Below, one piece after another: positions 23,959-32,269 of a stretch of 64,000 bases of DNA. Positions within the stretch are counted from its first letter, which is position 1, and each line of letters starts with the position of its first letter. The stretch covers positions 2,108,001 to 2,172,000 of the forward strand of contig NZ_CP046175.1 of NCBI RefSeq assembly GCF_009708215.1. Direction: 5' to 3'. Both the position numbers and the translations under genes were made by a program. Origin of the DNA: Occultella kanbiaonis. Lineage in GTDB: Bacteria; Actinomycetota; Actinomycetes; Actinomycetales; Beutenbergiaceae. The notes under the pieces were generated by a model, which saw nothing but the letters and a program-made list of their open reading frames with translations, did not search any database and had not been told where the DNA came from.

Positions 23959-26115
23959 TCAGTGGCGCGTAGCAGCGGCCTGCCGGCCTGCGGCCCTGGC
24001 GCCGGCAACCACCTGCTCCGCCCAGAGGTCGACGTTCACCGGATCGGCCGCGGGGGCATCGGAGCGCCCGTACCGCTCGGTCGCCACCGCGTCCGCGAGC
24101 TGCTGGAGTGCGGCCGCTGCGTCGGGCTCGAGACGTTCGGTTGCCGCCCGCGCCAGCGCCATCGGCGTCAGCGCGGGTGACGTGTCGAACCCGGCCCGCC
24201 CCAGCGCACGGACCGCTCGTTCCCAGTGGTGTTCGAGCGTGCTTCCCGAGGCGCGCCGACGGCGCCAGGCGCCGACGGCGGCGAGGAGCACGATCAACCC
24301 GGAGATCACGGCGAGCACCACGGCCACGTTGGAGCGCTGGGCGCTCGAGGAGTCGGGAGCTGTGGTCGACGGCGTCGTGGCAGCCGGGCCGGTGGTGGGA
24401 GCCTGTGAGGTAGCGGCCGTGGTGGGCGCCTGCGTCGTGGTCGGCTCCTGACTCGGCTCGTCACCCGTGGCCGGGGTGGGTGCCCACGCCGGCGCATCCC
24501 CGGACTGCAGGCTGGGCGTCGGCTCGAACCGCACCCAGCCGACGTCGGGGAACAGCACCTGCGGCCAGGCGTGAGCGCGGTGCGCGGTGATCGCGTTGAC
24601 ACCGTCCGGGCGCGTCTCACCGGGCAGGAACCCGATCGCGACCCGGGTCGGGATGTCGAGCGTGCGCAGCATGATCGCCATCGCCGTCGCGAACTGCACG
24701 CAGTAGCCGTTCCGGTCGGTGAGGAAGTCCCAGACCGCGTCGGTGGTGCGAGCACCCTCGATGGTCTGGGTGTAGACGAACAGGGAGTCGTCGCGAAGGA
24801 AGTTCTGGATCGCGAGTACCTGCTCGTACGGCGTCGTCGCGCCGGCCGCGTCCACGACCTCACGGGTCAGGTCGGCGATCTCCTGGCCGTACCCGGTGTC
24901 GGGTACCTCCAGCAACTCCGGGTCGACCTCCAGGGACCGTGGATCGAGCGTGCTCAGCGCCGTGGCGCTGAGATCCCGTGGCGTGAACGCGACGTCATAG
25001 GTGAACGGTGACGGCGGCGAGCCCTGAGCGATGACCTCGTCGGCCGTCGGGTCGTAGGCCCAGACCCCCTCTACCGAGACCGTGCGTGGCTCCCCGGGTA
25101 CCAGCAACCGGTCCTGCCCGAGGTCGTGGATGGTGATCGTGGCCCGCTGATCGGCACCGGCGCCCGGGTCGTCCTGCGGCCACAACGTCTGGCCCTCGAC
25201 CGGAACCGTGTCGCCGGGCTCGCCACGCTCCCAGGTGCTGCCGTTGAACTCGGTGAGCGTGTAGGCCTGAAGCGGTCCGAGCTGGGCGGGCGTGACGCCC
25301 TGGTAGGTCACCAGGAGTACGTCCTCGTCCCGCTGCAGGTTCTCCCGCAGGTCCAGACCGAGGTCAAGCCGGGTGGAGTTGGACGAGCTCAGGTCATAGA
25401 GCGTGTGCAGGCGCACCGGGCTCGGCAGCCGGAGCAGGCTGGGTGCCCCGACCAGAGCAACCACCAGGGTCACCCCCACCACCGTCGCGCTCGCCACCAG
25501 CGCCCGGCGGCGCAGCGCGTCGGGCGCACGCCGTCTCGACCGGGCCGCCGGCTCGTGGGCCCGCGCCTGGACGGCGAGCAGCATCAGGAAGCTCAGGCCG
25601 GCCACGACGAAGACCCACGTGTGCACCCGGGCACCGATCACTACGGGGACCGTCCAGAGCCCCAGGAGTGGCAGCGCAGCCCAGGCGGGCGCGCCGGCTC
25701 CGACCCCCAGGAGTTCCGCGAACAGGTAGACGACCACCATCCCGGTGACCACGAGCAGCCCGACCCCCACGTTCCCGGAGATCGGCGGCGTGGACTCCCG
25801 GGAAGCCAACAGGCCGGACTCGACGAGGGCGCGCAGTTCGTGGATGGACGCCCTCGTGGGGAGGATCCCCAGCAGCGCCGAGCCCGGGGCGAACATGGCC
25901 GCGAGGGTGAACGCGGCCACCACCAGTCCGATCAGGGTCGGCAGCAGGTCCGAGCGCAGGAACCGGCGCGCGAGCAGGACCGCGCCCGCGACGATGATGA
26001 GGGCGAGGATCCCCTTGCGCAGCCACACGTCCTGGTCGACGAGCCGCGCCAGCGCGAACGTGGATGACAACGTGGCGACCAGGATCGCCCCGGTGGCCGT
26101 CAGGCGGCGGCCCAT
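23959..26115 (-). CDS. transglutaminase-like membrane protein (TgpA type)
   Basis: A 718-residue protein. It has several N-terminal membrane helices (about residues 1-230), a large extracellular region with a transglutaminase-like core, then one helix and a cytoplasmic DUF4129-like tail. The catalytic triad is visible: Cys at about 472 (RNGYCVQFA), His (AHRAHAWPQV) and Asp (LFPDVGW). A Thr/Pro-rich linker of about 55 residues follows. It is the last gene of a moxR-DUF58-transglutaminase operon; its ATG overlaps the DUF58 stop by one base (TGATG). The substrate is unknown; envelope protein processing is the usual proposal. Confidence 0.88.
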   Translation of the reverse strand: MGRRLTATGAILVATLSSTFALARLVDQDVWLRKGILALIIVAGAVLLARRFLRSDLLPTLIGLVVAAFTLAAMFAPGSALLGILPTRASIHELRALVESGLLASRESTPPISGNVGVGLLVVTGMVVVYLFAELLGVGAGAPAWAALPLLGLWTVPVVIGARVHTWVFVVAGLSFLMLLAVQARAHEPAARSRRRAPDALRRRALVASATVVGVTLVVALVGAPSLLRLPSPVRLHTLYDLSSSNSTRLDLGLDLRENLQRDEDVLLVTYQGVTPAQLGPLQAYTLTEFNGSTWERGEPGDTVPVEGQTLWPQDDPGAGADQRATITIHDLGQDRLLVPGEPRTVSVEGVWAYDPTADEVIAQGSPPSPFTYDVAFTPRDLSATALSTLDPRSLEVDPELLEVPDTGYGQEIADLTREVVDAAGATTPYEQVLAIQNFLRDDSLFVYTQTIEGARTTDAVWDFLTDRNGYCVQFATAMAIMLRTLDIPTRVAIGFLPGETRPDGVNAITAHRAHAWPQVLFPDVGWVRFEPTPSLQSGDAPAWAPTPATGDEPSQEPTTTQAPTTAATSQAPTTGPAATTPSTTAPDSSSAQRSNVAVVLAVISGLIVLLAAVGAWRRRRASGSTLEHHWERAVRALGRAGFDTSPALTPMALARAATERLEPDAAAALQQLADAVATERYGRSDAPAADPVNVDLWAEQVVAGARAAGRQAAATRH

Positions 26116-27281
26116 CAGCGCGCCCCGACCGTGAGCAGGTCGGACCAGGCGTCGGCGACTGAGGCGTCCGGACCCACCTGGGACACGCTCCAGCCCTCGG
26201 ACTCCAGCGGCCCCAGGTCTGTGCCGGCGACCGTGGACACCACCAGTGCGAAACACCGGCGGCGTCCGGCCAACGGCGCGATCCGGTCGATCAACGCCTC
26301 CTCGGGCTCCCGGAGCACCACCATGAGGATCGGCGCCCCGCTGCCGCGGGCCCTGCGCATGAGCTCGGCGTGCACGTCGTCCCGGATGTCGGCGGGGATG
26401 GCCTCGGCCCTGGCGAGCAGGTCCAGCGCCTCGGTCTGCGACGGGCCGACCAGCGGTTCGTCGCTCGCGCCACCGCGGGTGGTGTGATGCGTGGCGATCC
26501 GGACCCGGTACCGGTGCCGGATCAGTGAGACCGCCAGGGACGCGGTGGCGCTGACCGCCCACTCGGTCCCGTTCTCGGGGGAGTGGTCCTCCGGTGCACC
26601 GAGATCCAGGAGGACGTCCACGCCGTGCGTCGTCGACGGCTCGTCCTGGCGGACCATCAGGGCGCCCTGACGCGCGGAGCTGCGCCAGTGCACCCGATGC
26701 AGATCGTCACCGCGCTGATACTCGCGCAGCGTCAGGTCCTCGAGATTTCGCTGCGGACTGCCCTGGGGCCGGGACACGGCGGCGTCCAGCGTCACCGCGC
26801 GGATCTCCCGGGTCAGGTCGGCGTACCGGGGCCAGACGATCACCTCGTCCGTCGGACCACTGGTGACCCGCCAGCGCACGAGGTTCAGGGGGTCGGAGCG
26901 ATGCACCGTCGCCGGGCCGAGGGAGAACACACCACGACTCGGCGGGGTGATCGTGTAGCCGCCTCCACTGGTCCCGCTCCGGTGCAGTGCGCTCGGCACG
27001 CGCTCGCGCAGCGTCGTCCACGGCCCGAGCCGTACATCGGTCGTGTGCAGCCGGACCGTTGCGCTGGAGCCCGCCGTCGGGCGCTGCGGGATGACCGTGC
27101 GCACCACCGCCGCCGGCTTCGACATGGCCCGGGTGACCAGCGACCAGAGCAGGCTGACCAGCGGCACCGCGACCACCAGGGCCGCGATCCGGGCCAGCGT
27201 GAGCGACTGCATCGACGCGGCGAGCACGGCCAGCATCGCCCCGCTGATCAGCAGGCCGATCGCCCGGGCGCTCAGTCGCAC
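26115..27281 (-). CDS. DUF58 domain-containing protein
   Basis: A 388-residue protein with two membrane helices near the N-terminus (about 5-45) and the DUF58 core: a beta-rich part (WTTLRERVP, YTITPPSRGVFSLGP), the signature LREYQRGDDLHRVHWRSSARQGALMVRQDE, and a vWA-like C-terminal fold (VDVLLDLG with an acidic metal-site-like stretch). DUF58 proteins act with MoxR ATPases. The GTG start follows GAGGA. The stop is 10 bp from moxR and coupled to the transglutaminase gene. Confidence 0.88.
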   Translation of the reverse strand: MRLSARAIGLLISGAMLAVLAASMQSLTLARIAALVVAVPLVSLLWSLVTRAMSKPAAVVRTVIPQRPTAGSSATVRLHTTDVRLGPWTTLRERVPSALHRSGTSGGGYTITPPSRGVFSLGPATVHRSDPLNLVRWRVTSGPTDEVIVWPRYADLTREIRAVTLDAAVSRPQGSPQRNLEDLTLREYQRGDDLHRVHWRSSARQGALMVRQDEPSTTHGVDVLLDLGAPEDHSPENGTEWAVSATASLAVSLIRHRYRVRIATHHTTRGGASDEPLVGPSQTEALDLLARAEAIPADIRDDVHAELMRRARGSGAPILMVVLREPEEALIDRIAPLAGRRRCFALVVSTVAGTDLGPLESEGWSVSQVGPDASVADAWSDLLTVGAR

Positions 27282-27291
27282 GGCAGGATCC

Positions 27292-28254
27292 TCACGCAGG
27301 CACGGGCACGGTTCGCAGGATCTCGTCCAGGACCTCCGGCGCCTCCGCGCGCCCGCGTCGCGCCGACCGGGTCAGGGCGAGCCGGTGGGCCAGCACCGGC
27401 AGGGTGTTCTGCTGGACGTCGTCGGGCAGTACGAAGTCCCGTCCGGCCATCACGGCACGGGCCTTGGACAGCGCCACCAGTTGCAGACCGGCCCGGGGCG
27501 AGGCGCCCAGTTCGACATGCGCGTGCTCCCGGGTGGCCCGGACCAGACTCAGCACGTACCGCAACACGGCGTCGGAGACGAAGATCTCCCTCACCTCGGC
27601 GATGATCCGCAGCGTCTCGGCCTGCGACAGCACCGGCGTGACCGCCTCGAGCGGATCGCGGAACCCGCCCGAGGCGAGCAGTTCGAGTTCGTCCTGAGCC
27701 GGCGGGTAGCCGATCGAGGACTGGGCCATGAACCGGTCCCGCTGCGCCTCCGGCAGCGGATAGGTGCCCTCCATCTCGACGGGGTTCTGGGTCGCGATCA
27801 CCATGAACGGCTGGGGTAGCGGGTGGGACCGGCCGTCGACCGTCACCTGCCGCTCCTGCATCGACTCCAGCAGTGCCGACTGGGTCTTCGGCGAGGCCCG
27901 GTTGATCTCGTCACCGATGACCACGGTTGCGAACAACGGGCCGGGGTGGAACTCGAACTCCGCGGACTCCTGCTTGTAGATCGTGACCCCGGTCAGGTCG
28001 CTCGGCAGCAGGTCGGGAGTGAACTGGATCCGACCGACCGTGCCCTCCACGGAGGCTGCCAGGGCCTTGGCGAGGGTGGTCTTGCCGACCCCGGGCACGT
28101 CCTCGAGCAGCAGGTGACCCTGGGCGAGGAAGACGGCGATCGCCGTCGCTACCGCCTCGTCGCGGCCATGGACCACCGATCGGAGGCTGCGCTGCAACGC
28201 ATCGATCGATCGCCCCGTCTCGGTCAGGTCGACGGTGTGCTGCTGCTGCGCCAT
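27292..28254 (-). CDS. MoxR family AAA+ ATPase
   Basis: A 320-residue AAA+ ATPase: Walker A EDVPGVGKTTLAKALA, Walker B VIGDEINRASPKTQSALLE, sensor 1 IATQNPVEMEGTYPLPEAQRDRF, and a C-terminal lid (SPRAGLQLVALSKARA). MoxR proteins work as chaperones that insert cofactors or remodel partners with vWA domains, here probably the DUF58 protein. First gene of the operon; TAGGCT lies 6 nt before the ATG, so probably leaderless. It diverges from mraZ. Confidence 0.93.
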   Translation of the reverse strand: MAQQQHTVDLTETGRSIDALQRSLRSVVHGRDEAVATAIAVFLAQGHLLLEDVPGVGKTTLAKALAASVEGTVGRIQFTPDLLPSDLTGVTIYKQESAEFEFHPGPLFATVVIGDEINRASPKTQSALLESMQERQVTVDGRSHPLPQPFMVIATQNPVEMEGTYPLPEAQRDRFMAQSSIGYPPAQDELELLASGGFRDPLEAVTPVLSQAETLRIIAEVREIFVSDAVLRYVLSLVRATREHAHVELGASPRAGLQLVALSKARAVMAGRDFVLPDDVQQNTLPVLAHRLALTRSARRGRAEAPEVLDEILRTVPVPA

Positions 28255-28260
28255 GGGCCG

Positions 28261-28266
28261 AGCCTA
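28261..28266 (-). promoter_or_regulatory. -10 element of a probable leaderless promoter (moxR operon)
   Basis: TAGGCT on the minus strand, 6 nt before the ATG at 28254. The gap has no ribosome site. Confidence 0.5.
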
Positions 28267-28324
28267 TTCGGTCGCGACCGCCCGCGTTCGGTGAAGCGAC
28301 TGCGGGATCGGCACGACCGAAACC

Positions 28325-28341
28325 CTCCACTTCACACCACC
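28325..28341 (-). promoter_or_regulatory. possible MraZ box, reverse orientation
   Basis: CTCCACTTCACACCACC, whose complement carries two GTGG blocks, closely resembles the repeat unit between mraZ and rsmH. It lies in the moxR-mraZ divergent gap. Confidence 0.4.
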
Positions 28342-28401
28342 GGCCCTGACCTGCACGTTTGTACGGGATCTTCACGACTCGATGCGCCTTCTGCCTTGTG
28401 G

Positions 28402-28458
28402 GTGGAGCAAAGTGGAGTAGCGTGGGGGCATCCGGAGTGAAGTGGGAAGGGGGTGGGT
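28402..28458 (+). promoter_or_regulatory. mraZ promoter with MraZ-box repeats
   Basis: GTGG blocks start at 28402, 28412, 28422, 28442 and 28453, i.e. a 10-bp period with one degenerate position at 28432. MraZ is known to bind GTGGG/TGGGN-type direct repeats spaced one helical turn apart. A -10 hexamer TAGCGT (28418-28423) lies between the second and third blocks, so bound MraZ would cover the promoter. Confidence 0.75.
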
Positions 28459-28459
28459 G

Positions 28460-28888
28460 ATGTTTCTCGGTACGTACGAGCCTCGGCTGGACGAGAAGGG
28501 CCGCCTGATCCTGCCCGCCAAGTTCCGTGACGAGATGGCACCGGGGGTCTTCATCACCCGAGGCCAGGACCGCTGCCTGTACGCCTTCCCGCGCGACGAG
28601 TTCGAGCGCGTGCACACCGAGCTCCGTCAGGCCTCGAGTGCGGACAAGCGCACCCGCGACTACATGCGGGTGTTCCTCTCCGGTGCGTCCGAAGAGATCC
28701 CGGACCGGCAGGGCCGCGTCACGATCCCTGCGAACCTGCGGAAATACGCCGGTCTCGACCGGGAGCTGGCCGTGATCGGCACCGGCACCCGGATCGAGAT
28801 CTGGGACGCCGCGGCCTGGGCCACCTACCTCGAGGCCTCCGAGCAGGCCTTCGCCGACATCAGCGAGGAGGTGATCCCGGGTCTCTGA
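28460..28888 (+). CDS. mraZ: transcriptional regulator MraZ
   Basis: First gene of the dcw cluster; a 142-residue protein with two SpoVT/AbrB-like repeats ([20 protein letters not shown] and [21 protein letters not shown]), which assemble into a ring that binds direct repeats upstream and represses the cluster. The start ATG follows a G-rich ribosome site (GGGAAGGGGG) that overlaps the last MraZ boxes. A 178-bp gap, with more repeats, separates it from rsmH. Confidence 0.96.
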   Translation: MFLGTYEPRLDEKGRLILPAKFRDEMAPGVFITRGQDRCLYAFPRDEFERVHTELRQASSADKRTRDYMRVFLSGASEEIPDRQGRVTIPANLRKYAGLDRELAVIGTGTRIEIWDAAAWATYLEASEQAFADISEEVIPGL

Positions 28889-28990
28889 CGCACCACCGCC
28901 CCGCGAGGTCTCTCACCGCGACTCTGACGCACTTCCCCGGCGCCAGAGCAGGCGGGGGGAGTCCTGGTCGGGCGGCGGAGGGCCTCCCGA

Positions 28991-29037
28991 CCACCCACTC
29001 GCTCCACTTCCCACCACGCACTCCACTTCCCACCACC
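28991..29037 (-). promoter_or_regulatory. MraZ-box-like repeats between mraZ and rsmH, reverse orientation
   Basis: The complement strand reads repeated GTGG blocks. A 16-bp unit CTCCACTTCCCACCAC occurs exactly twice (29002-29017 and 29021-29036) with a 19-bp period. This is the mirror of the repeat family before mraZ and lies 30 bp upstream of the rsmH start. The rest of the 28889-29066 gap shows no gene. Confidence 0.55.
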
Positions 29038-29066
29038 GAACGGACCGAGTCCCGCAGGAAGGCCCC

Positions 29067-30056
29067 ATGAGCTCCGAAGACATCGACGGCAGGCACATCC
29101 CGGTGCTCGCCGACCGATGCGTCGAGCTCCTCGGTCCCGCACTCGCCGAACCCGGCGCCGTCTACGTGGACGGCACGCTCGGCCTCGGCGGTCACAGCGA
29201 ACTGGTGCTGACCCGCTTCCCGCAGGTGCGGGTGATCGGCATCGACAGGGACCCGGCCGCACTCGCCCTGGCCGGAGCCCGGCTGGCCCGGTTCTCCGCT
29301 CGGTTCACACCCGTCCACGCCGTCCACGACTCGATCCGCGAGGTCGTCGCCGCAAACACCGAGTCCGGCCGGGTGCAGGGGATCCTCCTCGATCTCGGCG
29401 TCTCCTCGATGCAGCTCGACGAGCCGGAGCGCGGGTTCGCCTACGCGCAGGACGCGCCGCTGGACATGCGCATGGACCAGACCACCGGGCGCACCGCGGC
29501 CGACCTGCTCGCCACCGAGCCGGAGCACGAGCTGCGCACGATCCTCTACCGCTACGGCGACGAGAAGTTCGCACCACGGATCGCCCGGGCCATCGTCGCC
29601 CGGCGCGAGAGCGACCCGGTGACCCGGTCCGGACAACTGGTCGACCTCGTCCGCGACAACATTCCCCAGGCCGCCCGGCGCACCGGTGGGAACCCCGCGA
29701 AGCGGACCTTCCAGGCGTTGCGGATCGCCGTGAACGCCGAGCTCGAGGTGCTCGAGCGTGCGATCCCCGCCGCGGTTTCCACCCTCGCGGTCGGCGGGCG
29801 GATCGTCGTGATGTCCTTCCAGTCGCTCGAGGACCGGATCGTCAAGCGGGCCCTTGCCCGCGGGGCGACCTCCTCCACCCCGCCGGGTCTCCCGGTGGAA
29901 CTGAGTGAGCACGAGCCCTACCTGCGGCTGCTCACCCGCGGTGCCGAGGAGGCCGACGAGGCCGAACAGGCCCGCAATCCCCGCTCGGCCTCGGTCCGGC
30001 TCCGGGCCGCCGAGCGGTTGCGCCCCACTCCCACCCACCTGGAGGCCCACTCATGA
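29067..30056 (+). CDS. rsmH: 16S rRNA m4C1402 methyltransferase RsmH
   Basis: N4-methylates C1402 of 16S rRNA. The protein has 329 residues. It starts with [13 protein letters not shown], then the SAM site [30 protein letters not shown], and the [14 protein letters not shown] and [11 protein letters not shown] motifs. AGGAAGG ribosome site. The ftsL start overlaps its stop (ATGA). Confidence 0.97.
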   Translation: MSSEDIDGRHIPVLADRCVELLGPALAEPGAVYVDGTLGLGGHSELVLTRFPQVRVIGIDRDPAALALAGARLARFSARFTPVHAVHDSIREVVAANTESGRVQGILLDLGVSSMQLDEPERGFAYAQDAPLDMRMDQTTGRTAADLLATEPEHELRTILYRYGDEKFAPRIARAIVARRESDPVTRSGQLVDLVRDNIPQAARRTGGNPAKRTFQALRIAVNAELEVLERAIPAAVSTLAVGGRIVVMSFQSLEDRIVKRALARGATSSTPPGLPVELSEHEPYLRLLTRGAEEADEAEQARNPRSASVRLRAAERLRPTPTHLEAHS

Positions 30057-30460
30057 GCGCCATGCCGGCTCGCGCACCTCGGACGGCGCGACCGCTCTCC
30101 GTCCCGACGTGGAGACCGCGGTTGCGGATCGTCCGCGCGCCTGCACCCGCTCGGACGGTTCTGCCGTTCATCCTGTTGTGCATGGCCATCCTCGGCGGCG
30201 CCCTCCTCGGTGCTCTGGCGCTGAACACGGCGATGGCCTCGACGGCGTACGAGATGCACGACCAGGAGGTCGCGCTCGCCCGGCTCTCGGAGGAGCAGCA
30301 GGTGCTCGCCCGCGAGGTGGACACCCTCGGCTCGCCCGCGGCACTGTCCGCTCGGGCGGCGGCGCTCGGCATGGTGCCGGCCGAGGGCATGAACTACATC
30401 CTGCTCGAGCAGGGCACCGTGCTCGGTGAGGCGGCCGGGCTGATCGGCGAGGACGGGTGA
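30053..30460 (+). CDS. ftsL: cell division protein FtsL
   Basis: A 135-residue single-pass membrane protein: basic cytoplasmic N-terminus (about 1-36), a membrane helix at about 38-60 ([21 protein letters not shown]) and a short external coiled coil ([22 protein letters not shown]). It sits between rsmH and ftsI as usual and overlaps both by 4 bp. FtsL bridges the divisome and activates FtsW-FtsI. Confidence 0.88.
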   Translation: MSAMPARAPRTARPLSVPTWRPRLRIVRAPAPARTVLPFILLCMAILGGALLGALALNTAMASTAYEMHDQEVALARLSEEQQVLAREVDTLGSPAALSARAAALGMVPAEGMNYILLEQGTVLGEAAGLIGEDG

Positions 30461-32250
30461 GCGGCATGGCGCAAGGACAGAACCGCTTCACCAAGGTCGG
30501 AGCACCCGAGAAGCGGCAGACGGTCCTGCTGGCCGCCCTCCTCGCGGTGATGATGGTCTTCGCCGGCCGCCTCATCTACGTCCAGGCGATCATCGGGCCG
30601 TCCCTGGCTCAGGCCGCCCTCGCGGAGCGCACCCATACCTACACCCTGACCGGCGCCCGCGGGAACATCGTGGATGCGAACGGGACCGTGCTGGCCACCA
30701 CGGTGGAGACGTACCGCGTGGTCGTCGACCAGAACCAGATCCCGGACTTCCGCCTCTACAACGAGGACGACGAGGTGATCGGCTACGGCGCGGCCGCGGC
30801 CGCGCAGGTGCTGGCGCCCGTGCTCGGACTGGACGTCAACACGCTCGGTGCCCAGTTGGTCGGCGAGGCCGGCTACGTGATCCTTGCACGCGATGTCTCG
30901 CCCGAGGTGTGGCAGCAGGTCGCGGCCCTCGGCATTAACGGGGTCGCCTCCGAGGACACCTTCGAGCGGGTCTATCCGAACGGCGCCACGGCCGGCAGCA
31001 TCCTCGGCTGGGTGAACTCCGAGGGCGTCGGCGCGGCCGGCATCGAGCAGACCCAGAACGAGGACCTGCTCGGCACCGACGGCCGGCTCGAGGTGGAGAT
31101 CGGCGCGTCCGGTCAGGTGATCCCGACCGGGCAGCAGTCCACCACCCCGGCGATGCCGGGCTGTGACGTGCAGCTGACCATCGACTCGGACATCCAGTGG
31201 CACACCCAGCAGGTGATCGACGACGCCGTCGACACCTACGGGGCGGACTGGGGCTCGGTCGTGATCATCGAGCGCAGCACCGGCCGGATCATCGCGCTCG
31301 CCGACTCCGACAGCGTGGACCCGAACAACCCGGGTGCCTCGGCCGTGGAGGACCGCGGTGCCCGTTCGGTGACGAGCCCGTACGAGCCCGGTTCGACCGG
31401 CAAGGTGCTCACCATCCTGAGCGCCCTCGAGGAGGGCGTGATCACGCCGACGAGCCCGGTCGAGGACCCGTACCGGCTCACCACCGACAACGGTCAGACG
31501 TTCCACGACCACACCGAGCACCCCGATCAGATCCTCACTCCCGCGGGTGTGCTCGCCGAGTCCGCGAACACCGGGACCGTCAACATCGGCCGCCTCATGT
31601 CGGACGCCACCCGGTACGAGTACATGCAACGGCTCGGTTGGGGCGAAGCCACCGGGATCGGCCTCCCCGGGGAGTCCGGGGGCATCCTGTCCGCCCCTGA
31701 GGACTGGGACGGTCGCCAGCGCTTCACCACCATGTTCGGTCAGGGCGTGGCGGTGACCCTGCTGCAGAACACCGGGGTCTTCGCCACCGTCGCGAACGAG
31801 GGTGTCCACATCACCCCCCGCCTGGTGGACGGCTACGACTGCGACGGCGAGTTCATCGAGAATGCGCCGGCCGAGCCCGAGCAGGTCGTCTCCCCGGAGA
31901 GCAGCGAGCAGATGATCAGGATGCTGGAGAGCGTGGTCGGCGACGACGGCACCGGTGAGCACGCCGCGATCGAGGGATACCGGATCGCGGGCAAGACCGG
32001 TACGGCCCAGGTGGCCGACGAGACCGGGCAGCTCAACGACGTCGCCGCGTCCTTCGTCGGCATCGCTCCGGCGGACGATCCCGACCTGGCCGTCGGCGTG
32101 GTCATCTACAACCCGTCCAGCGGGATCTACGGCGGCACCATCGCCGCGCCGGTGTTCCACGATGTCACCGCGTTCGCCCTGCAGTCGCGCGGCGTCGCCC
32201 CCAGCACGGAGCCGGCGGACCCCTACCCGCTGACGCCGGATGCCTCCTGA
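30457..32250 (+). CDS. ftsI: septal peptidoglycan transpeptidase FtsI (PBP3)
   Basis: A class B penicillin-binding protein of 597 residues that crosslinks septal peptidoglycan with FtsW. One N-terminal membrane helix (about 24-42), a dimerisation domain (GARGNIVDANGTVLA) and a transpeptidase domain with the catalytic serine in STGK (313-316), SAN (369-371) and KTG (513-515). The GTG start overlaps the ftsL stop (GTGA). No PASTA repeats at the C-terminus. Confidence 0.96.
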   Translation: MSGMAQGQNRFTKVGAPEKRQTVLLAALLAVMMVFAGRLIYVQAIIGPSLAQAALAERTHTYTLTGARGNIVDANGTVLATTVETYRVVVDQNQIPDFRLYNEDDEVIGYGAAAAAQVLAPVLGLDVNTLGAQLVGEAGYVILARDVSPEVWQQVAALGINGVASEDTFERVYPNGATAGSILGWVNSEGVGAAGIEQTQNEDLLGTDGRLEVEIGASGQVIPTGQQSTTPAMPGCDVQLTIDSDIQWHTQQVIDDAVDTYGADWGSVVIIERSTGRIIALADSDSVDPNNPGASAVEDRGARSVTSPYEPGSTGKVLTILSALEEGVITPTSPVEDPYRLTTDNGQTFHDHTEHPDQILTPAGVLAESANTGTVNIGRLMSDATRYEYMQRLGWGEATGIGLPGESGGILSAPEDWDGRQRFTTMFGQGVAVTLLQNTGVFATVANEGVHITPRLVDGYDCDGEFIENAPAEPEQVVSPESSEQMIRMLESVVGDDGTGEHAAIEGYRIAGKTGTAQVADETGQLNDVAASFVGIAPADDPDLAVGVVIYNPSSGIYGGTIAAPVFHDVTAFALQSRGVAPSTEPADPYPLTPDAS

Positions 32251-32255
32251 AACGG

Positions 32256-32261
32256 TAGATT
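32256..32261 (+). promoter_or_regulatory. candidate internal -10 element before murE
   Basis: TAGATT just after the ftsI stop, 8 nt before the murE ATG at 32270. It could give a leaderless murE transcript inside the cluster. Confidence 0.35.
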
Positions 32262-32269
32262 TTCCTCCC

